Made by a program: the position numbers and the translations under genes
Shown: positions 43,910 to 54,593 of the stretch, in pieces
Numbering within the stretch: the first letter of the stretch is position 1
Layout of the letters: every line of letters starts with the position of its first letter
Assembly (NCBI GenBank): GCA_021186555.1
Contig: JAJKFL010000011.1
Coordinates: forward strand, 6,330,501 to 6,394,500
Direction of reading: 5' to 3'
Length of the DNA stretch: 64,000 nucleotides
DNA from: Reticulitermes speratus
Lineage: Eukaryota > Arthropoda > Insecta > Blattodea > Rhinotermitidae
Notes under the pieces: model-generated
What the model saw: only the letters and a program-made list of their open reading frames with translations
Told to the model about the DNA's origin: nothing
Databases searched by the model: none

Positions 43910-44485
43910 GATGGGGGGATTGACCAGGGTAAGGCCCCAAGAATTCTGAAGCATGAAAAAGGCTCAATTTAAGTGAACATTTAGGATAAACTTACACACA
44001 GCTTTCATTATATTGAGGAACTTCTAATATTCAAAAATCATCAACAAGTTCTCAACCGCTTGTAATTATTTGTCTGACATTTGAATAGTGTATGGGAAAT
44101 ACTTATGGTACTTTGTATATTATATTTTGAATTTATAGACACTTATGAGACTTATTTAATATCCAACTGTTACTTTGACTAAATTTTGGGTATGTAGAAT
44201 GCATAACGTATATCTGTATGCACCTACGGATTATTGAACACCGGTATGCACTGAACAGGAGGCGGCATGGTCCCCAGAGACTGTAGGAAATCTTTAGAGA
44301 AGAGATGAATGTCTCTTGCATCTGTTTGTACTCGAAGTGCGAGTCGTCGAGTGGCCATCATGTAGAGATAAATCAGACGTCGAAAAGATACAGTCAAGGT
44401 AAAATTGCTCGTTGTCAAAAATTTTCCAACATAAGTAGTCCCTTTTCCACACATCTTACCCAGTCATTCCAAAACAAAAACAATT
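43910..44485. other. unannotated stretch
   Basis: Nothing recognised. Confidence 0.3.
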
Positions 44486-44489
44486 AGAT

Positions 44490-44795
44490 GGGTGAGGCTG
44501 GTACCGCGTTTGTGAGAGAGAAGAGATGCATACAGGGTTTTAGTGGGGAAACCTGAGGGAAAGAATCCACTTGCAAAACCTAAGATGAAAGGATAATATT
44601 AAAGTGCATCTACAAGAAGTGGGATGGAGGGCATGGACTGGATTGATCTGGCTGAGTATAGGGACAGGTGGCGGGCTCTTGTGAAATCGGTAATTTACCA
44701 TTGTGTTCCATAAAATGCAGGGAATTTCTTGACTAGCTGAGGAGCCGTTGACTTCTCAGCAAGGACTCTACTCCATGGAGTTAGGTAGTTATTAC
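44490..44795 (+). pseudogene. LINE 3' end, GHVAR-type tail (copy 4)
   Basis: Longest recent-looking tail: ggtgaggctggtaccgcg, aaacctgagggaaagaatcc, atggactggattgatctggc, gacaggtggcgggctcttgt, aatttcttgactagctgagg, then ctccatggagttaggtagtt. Frameshifted coding remnant of the ORF2 end. Confidence 0.75.
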
Positions 44796-45092
44796 TCAGT
44801 CACTCTTTACGCTCCTATCACTTATCCTCCTTTTAAGATCGCGTCTGACCTGTATTCGGCATATACCCGGCTTGAATTCTGGTCGGTACTTAGAATGTCC
44901 TGTCATGTAATTTTTCTCAGGTACATTGACGAATGCCGGGACAATGTTTTTATTTTGTCAAAAATAAAATCATTCATAAAAAAGTTTTTTCCTAGATCAC
45001 ATACCAGCACACATAAAAATATCTTATTGAAGGTGAATGCTACAGATACATCGTAGAAAATGTATGTATATACATATATAAGAGTTAAAGTA

Positions 45093-45397
45093 TGTGGGGT
45101 ACGCGGTGGCGCAGTTGGTTGAGGCACTGCGCTACAAGGTCGCGGGTTCGATTCCCGATGGTGTAATTGGAATTTTTCATTGCCATAATCCTTTCGGCCA
45201 CACTATGACACTGGGGTCGACTCAGCCTCTAACAGAAATGAGTACCAGGAGTATTTAATGGGGGGTGAAGGCGGCCGGTGCGTAGGGCTGACAACCTTAC
45301 CACCAACATGTGCCGATTTTCTAGAAATCTGGGAGCCTCAACCTCCTGGAACCCTAAGGGCCTGTCCAGGCCTGTAATGGGATTGCTTTGCTTTAAT
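45093..45397 (+). mobile_element. SINE-D, copy 5 (full length)
   Basis: ggggtacgcggtggcgcagt head, box B cgcgggttcgattcccgatg, end gggattgctttgctttaa. Flanked by TATG-rich DNA. Confidence 0.9.
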
Positions 45398-45399
45398 GT

Positions 45400-46264
45400 A
45401 TGTATGTATGTGTATAAGAATTTCTTCTGCTGCAGGTTGTTTGGAAAAAATGAGGATTCTGATAGCAGATTCAAAAACTCAAATATCTATTCAAAAGGCA
45501 CATTGCATATTGGAAGCTTCTGCGTTAGAAGTACAAACTGCCTACAGGCAATATCTTTAATAAATTGCTGAAAGCACTTTGAAATAAGAAACCGCACACT
45601 AGGCTATGAAATTTGGTAATGCTACATATTTGCAGCTTAGAACTCTCTCATACATATGAAATTCTCTGCTTACCAACCAATCACAAGATAGGGCACACAT
45701 AGCTTTACAAGATGTTACAAAATCACATAATTATCCACAAAGTATGACCCACATGGGACACAGACCACTACACTTTTACATGAGATGCTTTTATAGTTAC
45801 AAACATGATCTTAATTTCCTGTCATTCGACTTCGAATAACGGCCGCAATTGTCAAAGTGTAGCTCAGTAACAGGTGACCCGTGTCTGACACCAATATAAT
45901 GCGTCATTAAATGGAAATACAGTGTATGTGCGGATCAACAGGTTTGCGGATTATCCGTGTAAGACCGTAAATTGCTAATGACTAATGACGAAGGTGGGGC
46001 ATAACGTGATTTAGCGCCGAGTGCTCCAACAGATTTGTCAATACAATCAAAAATCACGCACTATTTAAGCAAGCAGTAAGCGTAAGCTGCGTATATATTA
46101 CGTATATAATAAATATATTAGTTTCATTGTTTGTTAGTGGCTCAATGAAGTATGTATAATTATGGGTTAGCCGTGAACCCCCCTGCCCACAATTACCCAA
46201 AATAATAGAGAGGACACTAATTTTTAAAAATCGGTTTTGTTAATAAAAGAATAAGGCGTTTGGC
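45400..46264. other. unannotated stretch
   Basis: Nothing recognised. Confidence 0.3.
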
Positions 46265-46274
46265 TGGTGATCTC

Positions 46275-46532
46275 TTCGCTACGGGCTGTACGTTCCGGGG
46301 ATCGAATCCCGGTGGGGTCGAGGTTTTCCGCAGCCGTCCAAACCGGACCTGGGGTCCACCCAGCCTTCTATAAAATGGGTACCGCGTATCTTTCCCCAGG
46401 GTAAAGCGGCAGGGGCGTGGAGTTGACCACCCACCCTCATCTAGTTCCAGGGTTAAAGAAAGAGTAGAGCTATACCTCTACTCCCCCTCTGGGCCTTCAT
46501 GGCCTGTTCTAGGGAGAACTTTACCTTTAACT
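46275..46532 (+). mobile_element. SINE-C, copy 7 (near full length)
   Basis: Best body of the family: cgctacgggctgtacgttcc, box B ggggatcgaatcccggtggg, ggacctggggtccacccagc, gggtaaagcggcaggggcgt, agagctatacctctactccc, tttaccttta end. Head truncated by about 20 bp. Exact target duplication tggtgatctc (46265-46274 and 46533-46542). Confidence 0.92.
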
Positions 46533-46799
46533 TGGTGATCTCATGAGTGAACTGTATTATTTTATATATTAAAACTTTTTAAGTACATGGCAGTGTCCCA
46601 ACTGATGACGTTTATTTCCATTTTACACACACTTAGGAATCTGGATATGGAAATTGTCTTTATGTTGGAGAGCCAATTGTGATTTATTTCAAATTCTCAC
46701 TCGTGTAGAATCGCTTGCACCTTCTCTGATCTACATCACTTCATTAACCCTACTTCCACCGTTAATGAAAGGTTCATACGAAAAAAGGTCCCAAAATGT

Positions 46800-46905
46800 T
46801 GAGATCTGCCCTCTTCTGGGATATTACGCAGCGTCGAATGGTAATCCTTTACCGACGTCTCGGGACAACGTATCGGTCCCATTTCAAGGGTCAAGAAGTT
46901 CAAGA
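46800..46905 (-). mobile_element. GGGAC-family ribozyme-like unit at 46.8 kb
   Basis: Minus strand 46890-46850: AAAUGGGACCGAUACGUU, GUCCCGAGACGUCGGUAA; GAAA has become GAGA. Flank gggatattacgcagcgtcga matches 35585 and 34,250. Confidence 0.4.
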
Positions 46906-47164
46906 AGGACTACTAAAATTTTTTCCCCCAAATTATGACCTTACGACCTTATTCTGGTGTTATTTTTTTTAATATTTAAACCAGACCGAATTCATAAGGT
47001 AAAGTTCTCCTAAATAACTACTACTTCCAGGAGAATTTACGGCTTTTCTTTTATAAGAATACGTCTGTTGATGAGGTTTGGATGGCAAAGCTGCTGTTTA
47101 TTCTAAAAACCAAACAAAGCACACAAATTAATTGTATGAATCGAACATTACGTTATTTAGCGTC

Positions 47165-47429
47165 CCCCCCCCCTCCCCTATGGCTCGACAGCCCTATATG
47201 GGCCTGGGCCTCCTCGTTTCGTCGAGGTTTCATGATCACACACAGATAGACACACCACAGTCGGTAGCACTCCTCTGGACGAGGGACCAGCTCGTCGCAG
47301 AGACCTCTACCTGACAACACACAACACTCACAACAGACATCCATGCCCTCGGTGGGATTCGAACCCACGATCCTAGTAATCGAGCGGCCGAAGACCCAAG
47401 CCTTAGACCGTGCGGCCACTGGGATCGGC
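47165..47429 (-). mobile_element. SINE-B, copy 7
   Basis: Full minus copy; 14-bp target duplication cgttatttagcgtc / cgttatttaacgtc at 47151-47164 and 47430-47443. A C run at the 3' end replaces the usual A tail complement. Confidence 0.92.
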
Positions 47430-47528
47430 CGTTATTTAACGTCACAACTAGCACTATGCACGGACCTAACTAACACGGCATATGAGGCTCTAACAAAGAG
47501 CATAACAGGGAGGTACATAATCTGCGTT

Positions 47529-47803
47529 TTTTTTGTGAAGGGCCCCGCAGCAGATGCTACGGACGCACCGCAGCCTTGAGGCTTATTGTGCAACCCTGTG
47601 ATGAACATGATTAGTTATTCCGTTTTCCTTGTAATGGAGCACCGGTGGAACGAAATTGACAGGGAAAACCTGAAGTACTCTGGGAAAAACCTGTCGCAGT
47701 ATCACTTTGTCCACCACAAATCCCACATGGACCGAAACGGATCGAATCCGGGTCTCCGCGGTGAAAGGCCGGCGAATAACCGCCTGAGCCATGGCACGGC
47801 CTT
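47529..47803 (-). mobile_element. SINE-A, copy 4
   Basis: Minus copy, head ggccgtgccatggctcaggc, box B with one change, poly(A) as T run. Target duplication ataatctgcgtt / ataatctgtgtt (47517-47528 and 47804-47815). Confidence 0.92.
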
Positions 47804-47848
47804 ATAATCTGTGTTACTCTTCGATATATTATTTAGGTGCTAGCATCA

Positions 47849-48115
47849 AGGAAGAGAACATAGACAGGGCATGTAGCACGTATGGCAGATATAATACATA
47901 AGAACACAAATTTAGTCGGAAAATGTGAAGAGAAGAGCCATATAGGTGGCTGAGTGTATATGGCAAGGTGTTCAAGATTAGTGCACTGTGATGTGCACTG
48001 GATTATTGTGCCTCTGTGAGCGGAATTTTTGACGACGGTAATAAAATTCACGATTCATTAGTATGCGGAGAGGTGTTGACTAGATGAGCAACTGTCAGCT
48101 TTTGAAATGAGATTC
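47849..48115 (+). pseudogene. LINE 3' end, GHVAR-type tail (copy 5)
   Basis: agacagggcatgtagcacgt, gaagagaagagccatatagg, then gacgacggtaataaaattca and tgactagatgagcaactgtc. Strongly diverged. Confidence 0.55.
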
Positions 48116-48119
48116 TTAA

Positions 48120-48697
48120 CGATGGAGATATTTCCTTTATCAATAACAAGTATGACGCAGGTGTGTTTGTTAGGAAACTGCGAAGTCCATTAGTAATTAC
48201 GTTTGGGGTTATTTTGTGAAATGTTTTTGAGTCATGATTCCTTAACCTTTATCGGGTCTGGAGTGGAGTTTGACCTTTATACATATTATGCATACAAAGT
48301 ATTGACAGGAAAGTGACTCGGCCGTGCTGTAACAATAAGAATTCATGAAATAACAGAATAATACCCGATTAATAATAGAGGCAATTATAACACGAAAGGT
48401 CAGTAAAGACAGGCTTTCACCATTCACTTCCAAATTGCTCCAGCAGCAGCTTATTGCTTGCAGGGACGTCATGTTGTTATTTGCTAATCATTACGAAAAT
48501 TTCAGATCAGCGACCTAGTGTAATTAGCACTCATAATACGTATTCGGAAGGTCTTCGGTTTGTATAGCTATTTGTACACCGTTATCCTGGCTAGGATATC
48601 GCGTTACGGTTTTCCTCAGTACTGTGTTATCCTTCGTTAAGTACGTAGGCTACCTCCGAGTTACTGTACACCAAAATCCAGTACACTTATACAACTA
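48120..48697. other. unannotated stretch
   Basis: Nothing recognised. Confidence 0.3.
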
Positions 48698-48808
48698 TTA
48701 TACAAATACTTCACGTTTTATTTACCGTGCATCTTTGTATAACTGATTATCATTCACCAACAAATACACAAAGATAAGTTTTCACTAATTACTTTATTAA
48801 AATTATTT

Positions 48809-48853
48809 CCCCTATACGTATTTCGGCAATCTACATTGCCATCTTCAGAGGGG
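48809..48853 (-). ncRNA. hammerhead-ribozyme-like motif, site 9
   Basis: Minus strand: CCCCU, CUGAAGA, U, stem II GGCAAU/AUUGCC with loop GUAG-like, GAA, then the palindrome AUACGUAU as stem III, A, GGGG. Core complete. Confidence 0.6.
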
Positions 48854-49153
48854 TCAATTTGGTTTGTACATAGACCAATGTATGTCAATATGAGATTGTA
48901 TAAAATTGTGTAAAATTGTATTATAGTATTAAAATAAATTGTTAAAATTTGCTAGTAAAATAGTATTAAACTACATTTTGCGATAAAATTCGTAAACCAC
49001 ACTGCCAATAATTACGAATTTTATCGCAAAATGTAGTTTAATACTATCTTACTAGCAAATTTTAACAATTTATTTTAATACTATAATAGAATTTTACACA
49101 ATTTTATACAATCTCATATTGACATACATTGGTCTATGTACAAACCAAATTGA

Positions 49154-49198
49154 CCCCTCTGAAGGTGGCAATGTAGATTGCCGAAATACTTATAGGGG
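49154..49198 (+). ncRNA. hammerhead-ribozyme-like motif, site 10
   Basis: Plus-strand partner of site 9. A9 of the core is G (CUGAAGG) and stem III reads AUACUUAU, so this arm has decayed slightly. Confidence 0.5.
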
Positions 49199-49371
49199 AA
49201 ATCCTTTAATAAAGTAATTAGTGAAAACTTATCTTTGTGCAATTGTTGGTGAATGATAATCAGTTGTTATACAAACAATTGTCTACATTTTAACTATCTG
49301 GCTCTTTTAAACCACGTCAACTGTGTATAAAAGTGTCTAATTTGATTTTATGCGGTAATGCTTTGGTTTGG

Positions 49372-49523
49372 GTCTTTTTTCCCGGGGATAAAGCGGCAGG
49401 GGCGTGGAGTTGACGATCCATCCCCATCTAGTGCCAGGGTTAAAGAAAGGGTAGAGCTATATCTCTACTCCCCCTCTGGGTCTTCATGGTCTGTTCTAGG
49501 GAGAATTTTACCTTTACCTTTAC
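49372..49523 (+). mobile_element. SINE-C, copy 8 (3' half)
   Basis: 5'-truncated; exact 13-bp target duplication tgctttggtttgg (49359-49371 and 49524-49536). Ends in two ttacctt units. Confidence 0.92.
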
Positions 49524-49537
49524 TGCTTTGGTTTGGT

Positions 49538-49578
49538 TCCCTGATGATGATACCTTGTGGATCGAAAGATGTAAGAAT
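49538..49578 (+). ncRNA. hammerhead-ribozyme-like motif, site 11
   Basis: Plus strand: CC, CUGAUGA, U, stem II GAU-CC/GG-AUC with one bulge and loop UUGU, GAAA, GAUGUAAG. Core canonical; stem I weak. A SINE-C inserted just upstream. Confidence 0.4.
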
Positions 49579-49764
49579 ATTCAGTGTGATATTATAATAT
49601 GAATATCATCAGGATGAGTAGAACTTGTGCAGGCAGTGGACTGGTCACTCACTACAGAATGCACACCTCCAGACCAAGAAACCTCTGAAAGGAGGTCCTA
49701 TGCTCCGCAAGGAGCGACAGGAGGTAAATAAATAAAAAAATAATAAGGAAACACGTGATTGAAG

Positions 49765-49947
49765 GAAAGTTATAAGGAAGGATAGAAAAGACGGGAAGAC
49801 GAGGGAGAAGACTTAAGCAGCTGCTGGATGACCTTAAAGTAAAGAGAAGATATTGGAAATTGAAAGAGGAAGCACTAGATCGCACCCTGTGGAGAACTCG
49901 CTTTGGAAGAGGCTACGGACCTGTCGTAAGACAGACTGCAGAATGAA
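49765..49947 (+). pseudogene. LINE 3' end, IGHILRRN lineage
   Basis: Plus strand in frame: KTGRRGRRLKQLLDDLKVK, then YWKLKEEALDRTLWRTRFGR, GYGPVVRQTAE and stop. The closest relative is 19078-19612. Confidence 0.85.
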
Positions 49948-50093
49948 TGAAGGAACAATATTGTGTATTTTGTTGCTCTTAGTGTTGTGAATTATTTATC
50001 GACGGTACACGGAATGCACAATACAAAGTTCCTAATTCTTCTTTGCAAGTACCGCAATAGTCCACAGTCGTTTTTCGCGTCTTGTACGTTTTA

Positions 50094-50223
50094 CTCGGGC
50101 CGGGATAGCTCAGTCGGTATAGTGACTTGCTACGGGCTAGACGGTCCGGGGATCGAATTCCGGTGGGGACGATATTTTCCATACCAGTCCAGACCGGCCC
50201 TGGGGCCCACCCAGCCTCCTATA
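50094..50223 (+). mobile_element. SINE-C, copy 9 (head part of a chimera)
   Basis: Most complete SINE-C head: cgggccgggatagctcagtc, gtatagtgacttgctacggg, box B ggggatcgaattccggtggg, then accggccctggggcccaccc. It stops at ctcctataag and joins directly to a minus SINE-B. Confidence 0.85.
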
Positions 50224-50225
50224 AG

Positions 50226-50420
50226 CCTCTTTCTTAGACACATCACACTCGGTAGGACTCCTCTGGACGAGTGATCAGCCCGACGCAGAGACCTCTACCT
50301 GACAACACACAACACTCACAAGAGACAGACATCCATGACCCCGGTGGGATTCGAACCCACAATCCTAGTAAGCGAGCGGCCGCAGACCCACGCCTTAGAC
50401 CACACGGCCACTGGGATCGA
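50226..50420 (-). mobile_element. SINE-B, copy 8 (3'-truncated)
   Basis: Minus strand head through the gaggagtcctaccgagtgtg block; the 3' end is lost where it meets SINE-C. Confidence 0.85.
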
Positions 50421-50559
50421 CGTATGTAATATTAGCAATACATCAACAGGCGTATACGTAAATAAAATAATTTATAAAAAGTACTTAAAACTTGCAAGCA
50501 TTTTGCTAATTTAAGAGTGTCATTATAGCATAAATTTGGCCGTGCATGTGACGTAAGTT

Positions 50560-50868
50560 GGTACGGGACATGTGGCACAGATCGGGAGAGGATAGGTGCA
50601 TTAAGAGTTCTGGTGGCGAAACTTGAAGAAAAGACACCGCTTGGAAGCCCTGGACATAGGTTGGAGTATAATATTAAAATGGATCTTAAAGAGCGCGGAT
50701 GCTAGGGCGTGGACTGGATTGATCTGGCTCAGGGTAAGGACAAGTGATGGGCTTTTGTGAATGCAGTAATGAACCTTCGGGTTGCATAAAATGCGGGGAA
50801 TTTCTTGATTAGCTGAGGAACGATTAGCTTCTTAAGAAGGAATCTGCTCCGTTAGTGCTTAAAAAGTT
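50560..50868 (+). pseudogene. LINE 3' end, GHVAR-type tail (copy 6)
   Basis: gacgtaagttggtacgggac, gtggcgaaacttgaagaaaa, gcgtggactggattgatctg, atgcagtaatgaaccttcgg, gaatttcttgattagctgag. Confidence 0.75.
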
Positions 50869-50869
50869 C

Positions 50870-51295
50870 TACATTTCAAGCCACCGCAATTAGCAATAAC
50901 ATTGCCTTACTTAATATAGTGCTTGGTAAATTGCCTTTTTTGTAAGTAAGTATGAGTGATTTGAGCACACTTACAAATTTTGAAACATCGGATATATCTG
51001 TTATTTCTAGGCACTGAATAACGCGAAGGAAAAGCATGTTGGACTGAAATACAGCTGTCATTAGGAGAAGAATGTTTTCTGAGATATCTCTTGATATTCA
51101 GCTCGAACTTTTAAAATTGTCTCTTTTCAAACCTGTGATTATTACGATGATTTTGTTAATTGTTTGGTATTGGTGTGACACTTTGTCACTTGCTGTAGGG
51201 AAGGAAATTACTGGTAATTTAAAAGTGCCTGAAAATAAAGTGCTTATTAAGGCACTTGGAGTTATGGAGAATTAAGAAGGTGAATAACGGAGGTT
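50870..51295. other. unannotated stretch with a short ORF
   Basis: The plus ORF 51072-51275 has a hydrophobic run (VIITMILLIVWYW) that could be a membrane segment, but there is no other support. Confidence 0.2.
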
Positions 51296-51308
51296 ATGAT
51301 ACTTGCGT

Positions 51309-51581
51309 GCCGATCCCAGTGGCCGTGCGGTCTAAGGCGTGGGTCTTCGGCCGCTCGCTTACTAGGATCGTGGGTTCGAATCCCACCGGGGCATGGATGT
51401 CTGTCTCTTGTGAGTGTTGTGTGTTGTCAGGTAGAGGTCTCTGCGAAGAGCTGGTCCCTCGTCCAGAGGAGTCCTACCGAGTGTGGTGTGTCTCAAATGT
51501 GTGTGACCATGAAAACCTCGACAAAACGAGAAGGCCCAGGCCCAGGCCCATATAGGGCTGTCGAGCCATACAAATAAAAAA
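51309..51581 (+). mobile_element. SINE-B, copy 9 (full length)
   Basis: Exact 13-bp target duplication atgatacttgcgt (51296-51308 and 51582-51594). Head tgccgatcccagtggccgtg, A-rich tail. Confidence 0.95.
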
Positions 51582-51828
51582 ATGATACTTGCGTAAGAGA
51601 CACTTTGTCATTTATACGAGTCATTTAGTATTCTTAGGGGGGTGAAATCCTGAAAGTGATAATGGGCTGACCGTGTAGCCAGAACACGAGGAGGTGGGGT
51701 ATGAATAACTGTGTATAACTTTATTCTGATTTCACCGTATATCGTTTACTAATTATTAATTTCACCAACTAAATGCACTTCTTTATTTAAAGAACACTAC
51801 AAAGCTTCTTTAAAACGTTAGATAAAAA

Positions 51829-51872
51829 CCCCTACATATGTTTCGGCTTATTAATAAGCCATCCTCAGGGGG
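51829..51872 (-). ncRNA. hammerhead-ribozyme-like motif, site 12
   Basis: Minus strand: ACCCC, CUGAGGA, U, stem II GGCUUAU/AUAAGCC, GAA, palindromic stem III ACAUAUGU, A, GGGGU. Stem I has five Watson-Crick pairs. One of the best-preserved pairs with site 13. Confidence 0.65.
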
Positions 51873-51945
51873 TGTCACAACTGCATTATTTAAAAACACA
51901 ATGAACTAATATGAGGATGTGTTTTTAAATAACGCAGTTGTGACA

Positions 51946-51989
51946 CCCCCTGAGGATGGCTTATTAATAAGCCGAAACATATGTAGGGG
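51946..51989 (+). ncRNA. hammerhead-ribozyme-like motif, site 13
   Basis: Plus-strand twin of site 12, identical in core and stems, about 75 bp away. Confidence 0.65.
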
Positions 51990-52194
51990 TTTTTATCTAA
52001 CGTTTTAAAGAAGCTTTGTAGTGTTCTTTAAATAAATAAGTGTATTTAGTTGGTGACATATTAATAATTGTGTATAAATTTGGAGAAGAAACTATTTGAA
52101 GCACCGAGAAGGATTCATAAAATGAATATGAAAGAACGTTTTAGAGAGTTGCGTTGGGAAGATGGTAGGTAAAGGGAATTAGTTTAGGTCAATA

Positions 52195-52985
52195 TATATG
52201 AATCTGTGGGTCGCGACCCAAAGTTGTATCGCGATGTCGTTCTGTGTGGGTCGCGAAGCTAGTTCATGAATTTACTTAATAATAAATCACACCTCTTTGA
52301 TAAATGCATTAAAAGCAACATTTACTCAAAACGTAATCACTTATAGTGGCACTCTAAAATTTTCAGCTTAACCGTCATATTATAACAAATTACACGTAAA
52401 TTAACTACCAGGAGTGCCAGCCTCTTAACGAAAAATTGCCGGATCAGCCAAACAAAATTACCTTTTTTTCCCCCCTAAGTTGTCGTACGGTTAGAAACAT
52501 TATCTCAGTGTGAGAAATACCTCACAAAACATGGAAAAACTCAAATATACAATTTTATGAATATTAATTCTAGATATAAGAACCATAAGAGGAGTCGCAG
52601 TACTAAACTCTATGTAAATGCGTGTAGAGTCGAAATCGGTTATAAGATCATGGAAGGGACTGAATATTCTGTGTCGTTATAAACGAGTGTTGTTATAACC
52701 GAGTGTTGTTATAACCGAGGAATATAATGTTGTGGTTGAAAGTGAGGAATTAATTGGTACCACGGAATATCTGACGCTAGAGGCGAGGTATCGTATAAAC
52801 CGATGTCGTTTTAACCGGGTTCGACTGTATGTTTATCTTCATTGCTTTCAATTATTAACATGCCACATTCCTTGTATCGATTCATGTTTTTATTATACAC
52901 CTATCTTTATTTCTGACTCCTCGGTTCGCGAAACAATGCTATTGCCCTAACCTGGGTCGCAGTTCAAAAACTTTGAGAAAAATGT
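52195..52985. mobile_element. possible hAT-type remnant with GGGTCGC ends
   Basis: Left end tgtgggtcgcgacccaaagt; right end cctgggtcgcagttcaaaaa followed by ctttgagaaa. Such ends (the complement reads ttctcaaag...gcgaccc) are seen in hAT-like MITEs. Inside, 52665-52830 has repeated tgttataaccgagtg and ends gggttcgactgtatg like a pogo-type element. Confidence 0.4.
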
Positions 52986-53200
52986 TGTTTAGATTTCTAG
53001 GTAATGAGAAACTTCGGCAATTATTACTGCTGTAGAATAGATGTAGCTGTCACAGAGTGCCTGTTAGGAGCTACTGAGAAAACTGACATGTATAGAAGCA
53101 GTTTTGTAGAAATACTGATTACCAGTGTCTGTGTGTACTGTGATTTGTACAAGGAAATCAATGTTCTGGGACCAAGAACTGTACCATGACCATTTAGCTC

Positions 53201-53276
53201 ACCACAAAAACCTGGGATTGAAGCCGGATCTCCGCAGTCAGAAGACGGTGACTAACTGTCTGAGCTACAACACAGC
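53201..53276 (-). mobile_element. SINE-A, copy 5 (head fragment, decayed)
   Basis: Minus strand keeps gctgtgttgtagctcagaca, ctgcggagatccggcttcaa and ggtttttgtggtgag in SINE-A order. Confidence 0.55.
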
Positions 53277-53588
53277 TGTTAGCTGTAATAGATAGCATTC
53301 ATAATGTTTGACCCATGTGCTTCTTACGTTTTCTCATCGTGCATCAGGCTTTCCACTTGCCTGTCACACAAGGTGCCCTGTCCCAGATACCATGAGCGGA
53401 CTGTACCCAGCTTGTGTGTAAACAATGCTTCACATTCGTCAGCGTGTCCTTATCTACCCTCTCGCATCTTGGAGAGTCCACAATGCTTCTGGAGTCTGGG
53501 ATCTGTCTTTATATTCAAAATGGTAGACGCTGTAAGGGCACCGTAAATGTCACTGTGGGGAGCAGAACTGACAATGGCTCGTGGTGCA

Positions 53589-53589
53589 G

Positions 53590-53646
<57 letters not shown>
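53589..53646. repeat. (CT)n microsatellite
   Basis: Uninterrupted dinucleotide run of about 58 bp. Confidence 0.98.
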
Positions 53647-53648
<2 letters not shown>

Positions 53649-53649
53649 C

Positions 53650-54145
53650 ATGACATCAATTTTGCGAGGCACGAAATTTTGTGGCAGTTTTAGCTGATTA
53701 TTGGATTATTTTCTGTAATTTGATTTGGAGCTAGCGTACTTGTACTAGTCAATATCTTTACTTTCTAGTGTTTATTTTGCTTCTTCAAAGAAAACGAGGT
53801 TTTGGAGTTGTTGTTGTTTACCTACTTAAAATTATCACACTTCACCACTTCCTTTTGTCCTTTGATCATAGCTGCAGTTCATCACCCTTGACACAAAAAA
53901 CTAATCAAATACCAAATTTGTAACGCACAAAAAAAAAAGGATTAATTTAAAAATCGGACCATACAGGGAATACTTTCTGTCGTTGTATTCATAAAATTTT
54001 TTCTAACCGTTTGCAATATAAAAATACAAAACGTATAGTAGGGGGCAATGAAGTATAGGTTACTTTTGCCTTTAGATTTTTATGTGTGTGAAAATTCGTC
54101 TTTATCATTAAGGGGGCAAAAACACGGGCTGTGGGTTTTTTGAGA
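53650..54145. other. unannotated stretch
   Basis: Nothing recognised. Confidence 0.3.
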
Positions 54146-54149
54146 ATGG

Positions 54150-54560
54150 GGTGCTAAGAAAGATGTTTAGGCCTGAGAGAAAAGAAGTAAGAGAAGGGCG
54201 AAAAAAACTATATAATGAGGAGCCTCGTTGTTTGTAATCATCAGCAAATACTATTAGGGTGATCAAATGGAGGAGGATGAGACGAATGGGGCATTTGGCC
54301 CGTGTGGGGGACAAGTGAAATGCTTACATTATTTTAGTGGTCAAATCTGATGAAAGGGGACCACATAGAAAACCTAGATGGGAGGATGATTTTAAAATAA
54401 TTCATAGAGTGATGGGATAAAACGTCGTGAGCAGGAATTATCTGATTCAGTATACGGAAAATTGGTGCGCTGTGTAAAACACGGTTATAAGCGTGTGAGT
54501 TTCCATAAAATCCGAGGAACATACAATGATATATAGTGAGAACCAACCCGTACACCAATT
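54150..54560 (+). pseudogene. LINE 3' end, GHVAR-type tail (copy 7, longest coding part)
   Basis: Frames read 'KMFRPERKEVREG', 'KLYNEEPRCL', 'IRVIKWRRMRRMGHLARVG' across frameshifts, then cacatagaaaacctagatgg. This is the ORF2 C-terminal end preceding the shared 3' tail. Non-functional. Confidence 0.65.
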
Positions 54561-54593
54561 ATAGAACACAACACTCAATCACCTTTATACAAA

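Larger units (their letters stand above)
48707..49266. mobile_element. foldback Penelope-like element, 48.7 kb
   Basis: Near-perfect palindrome with arms of about 260 bp (48738 to about 48993 and about 49015 to 49271, loop near 49000) and a hammerhead-like site on each arm pointing outward. A repeat ttatacaaa flanks it (48698-48706 and 49267-49275). If this is the target duplication, the left end has a 31-nt extension outside the palindrome. Non-coding. Confidence 0.75.
51723..52064. mobile_element. foldback Penelope-like element, 51.7 kb
   Basis: Palindrome 51757-52064 with arms of about 140 bp (caccaactaaat, tatttaaagaacactacaaa, both complementary) and two intact-looking hammerhead-like sites pointing outward. 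Preceded by a 34-nt unpaired extension (51723-51756). An imperfect duplication taactgtgtataactt / taattgtgtataaatt flanks it (about 51706-51721 and 52065-52080). Confidence 0.75.

Noticed and set aside
51072-51275. Possible small membrane protein
   Set aside because: One hydrophobic run only; no upstream exon, homology or conservation evidence.
51256-51577. Overlapping ~95-codon ORFs across SINE-B (also 47153-47454, 43416-43833, 15751-16065)
   Set aside because: They translate the SINE itself, recur in every copy and have no shared start or stop; incidental.
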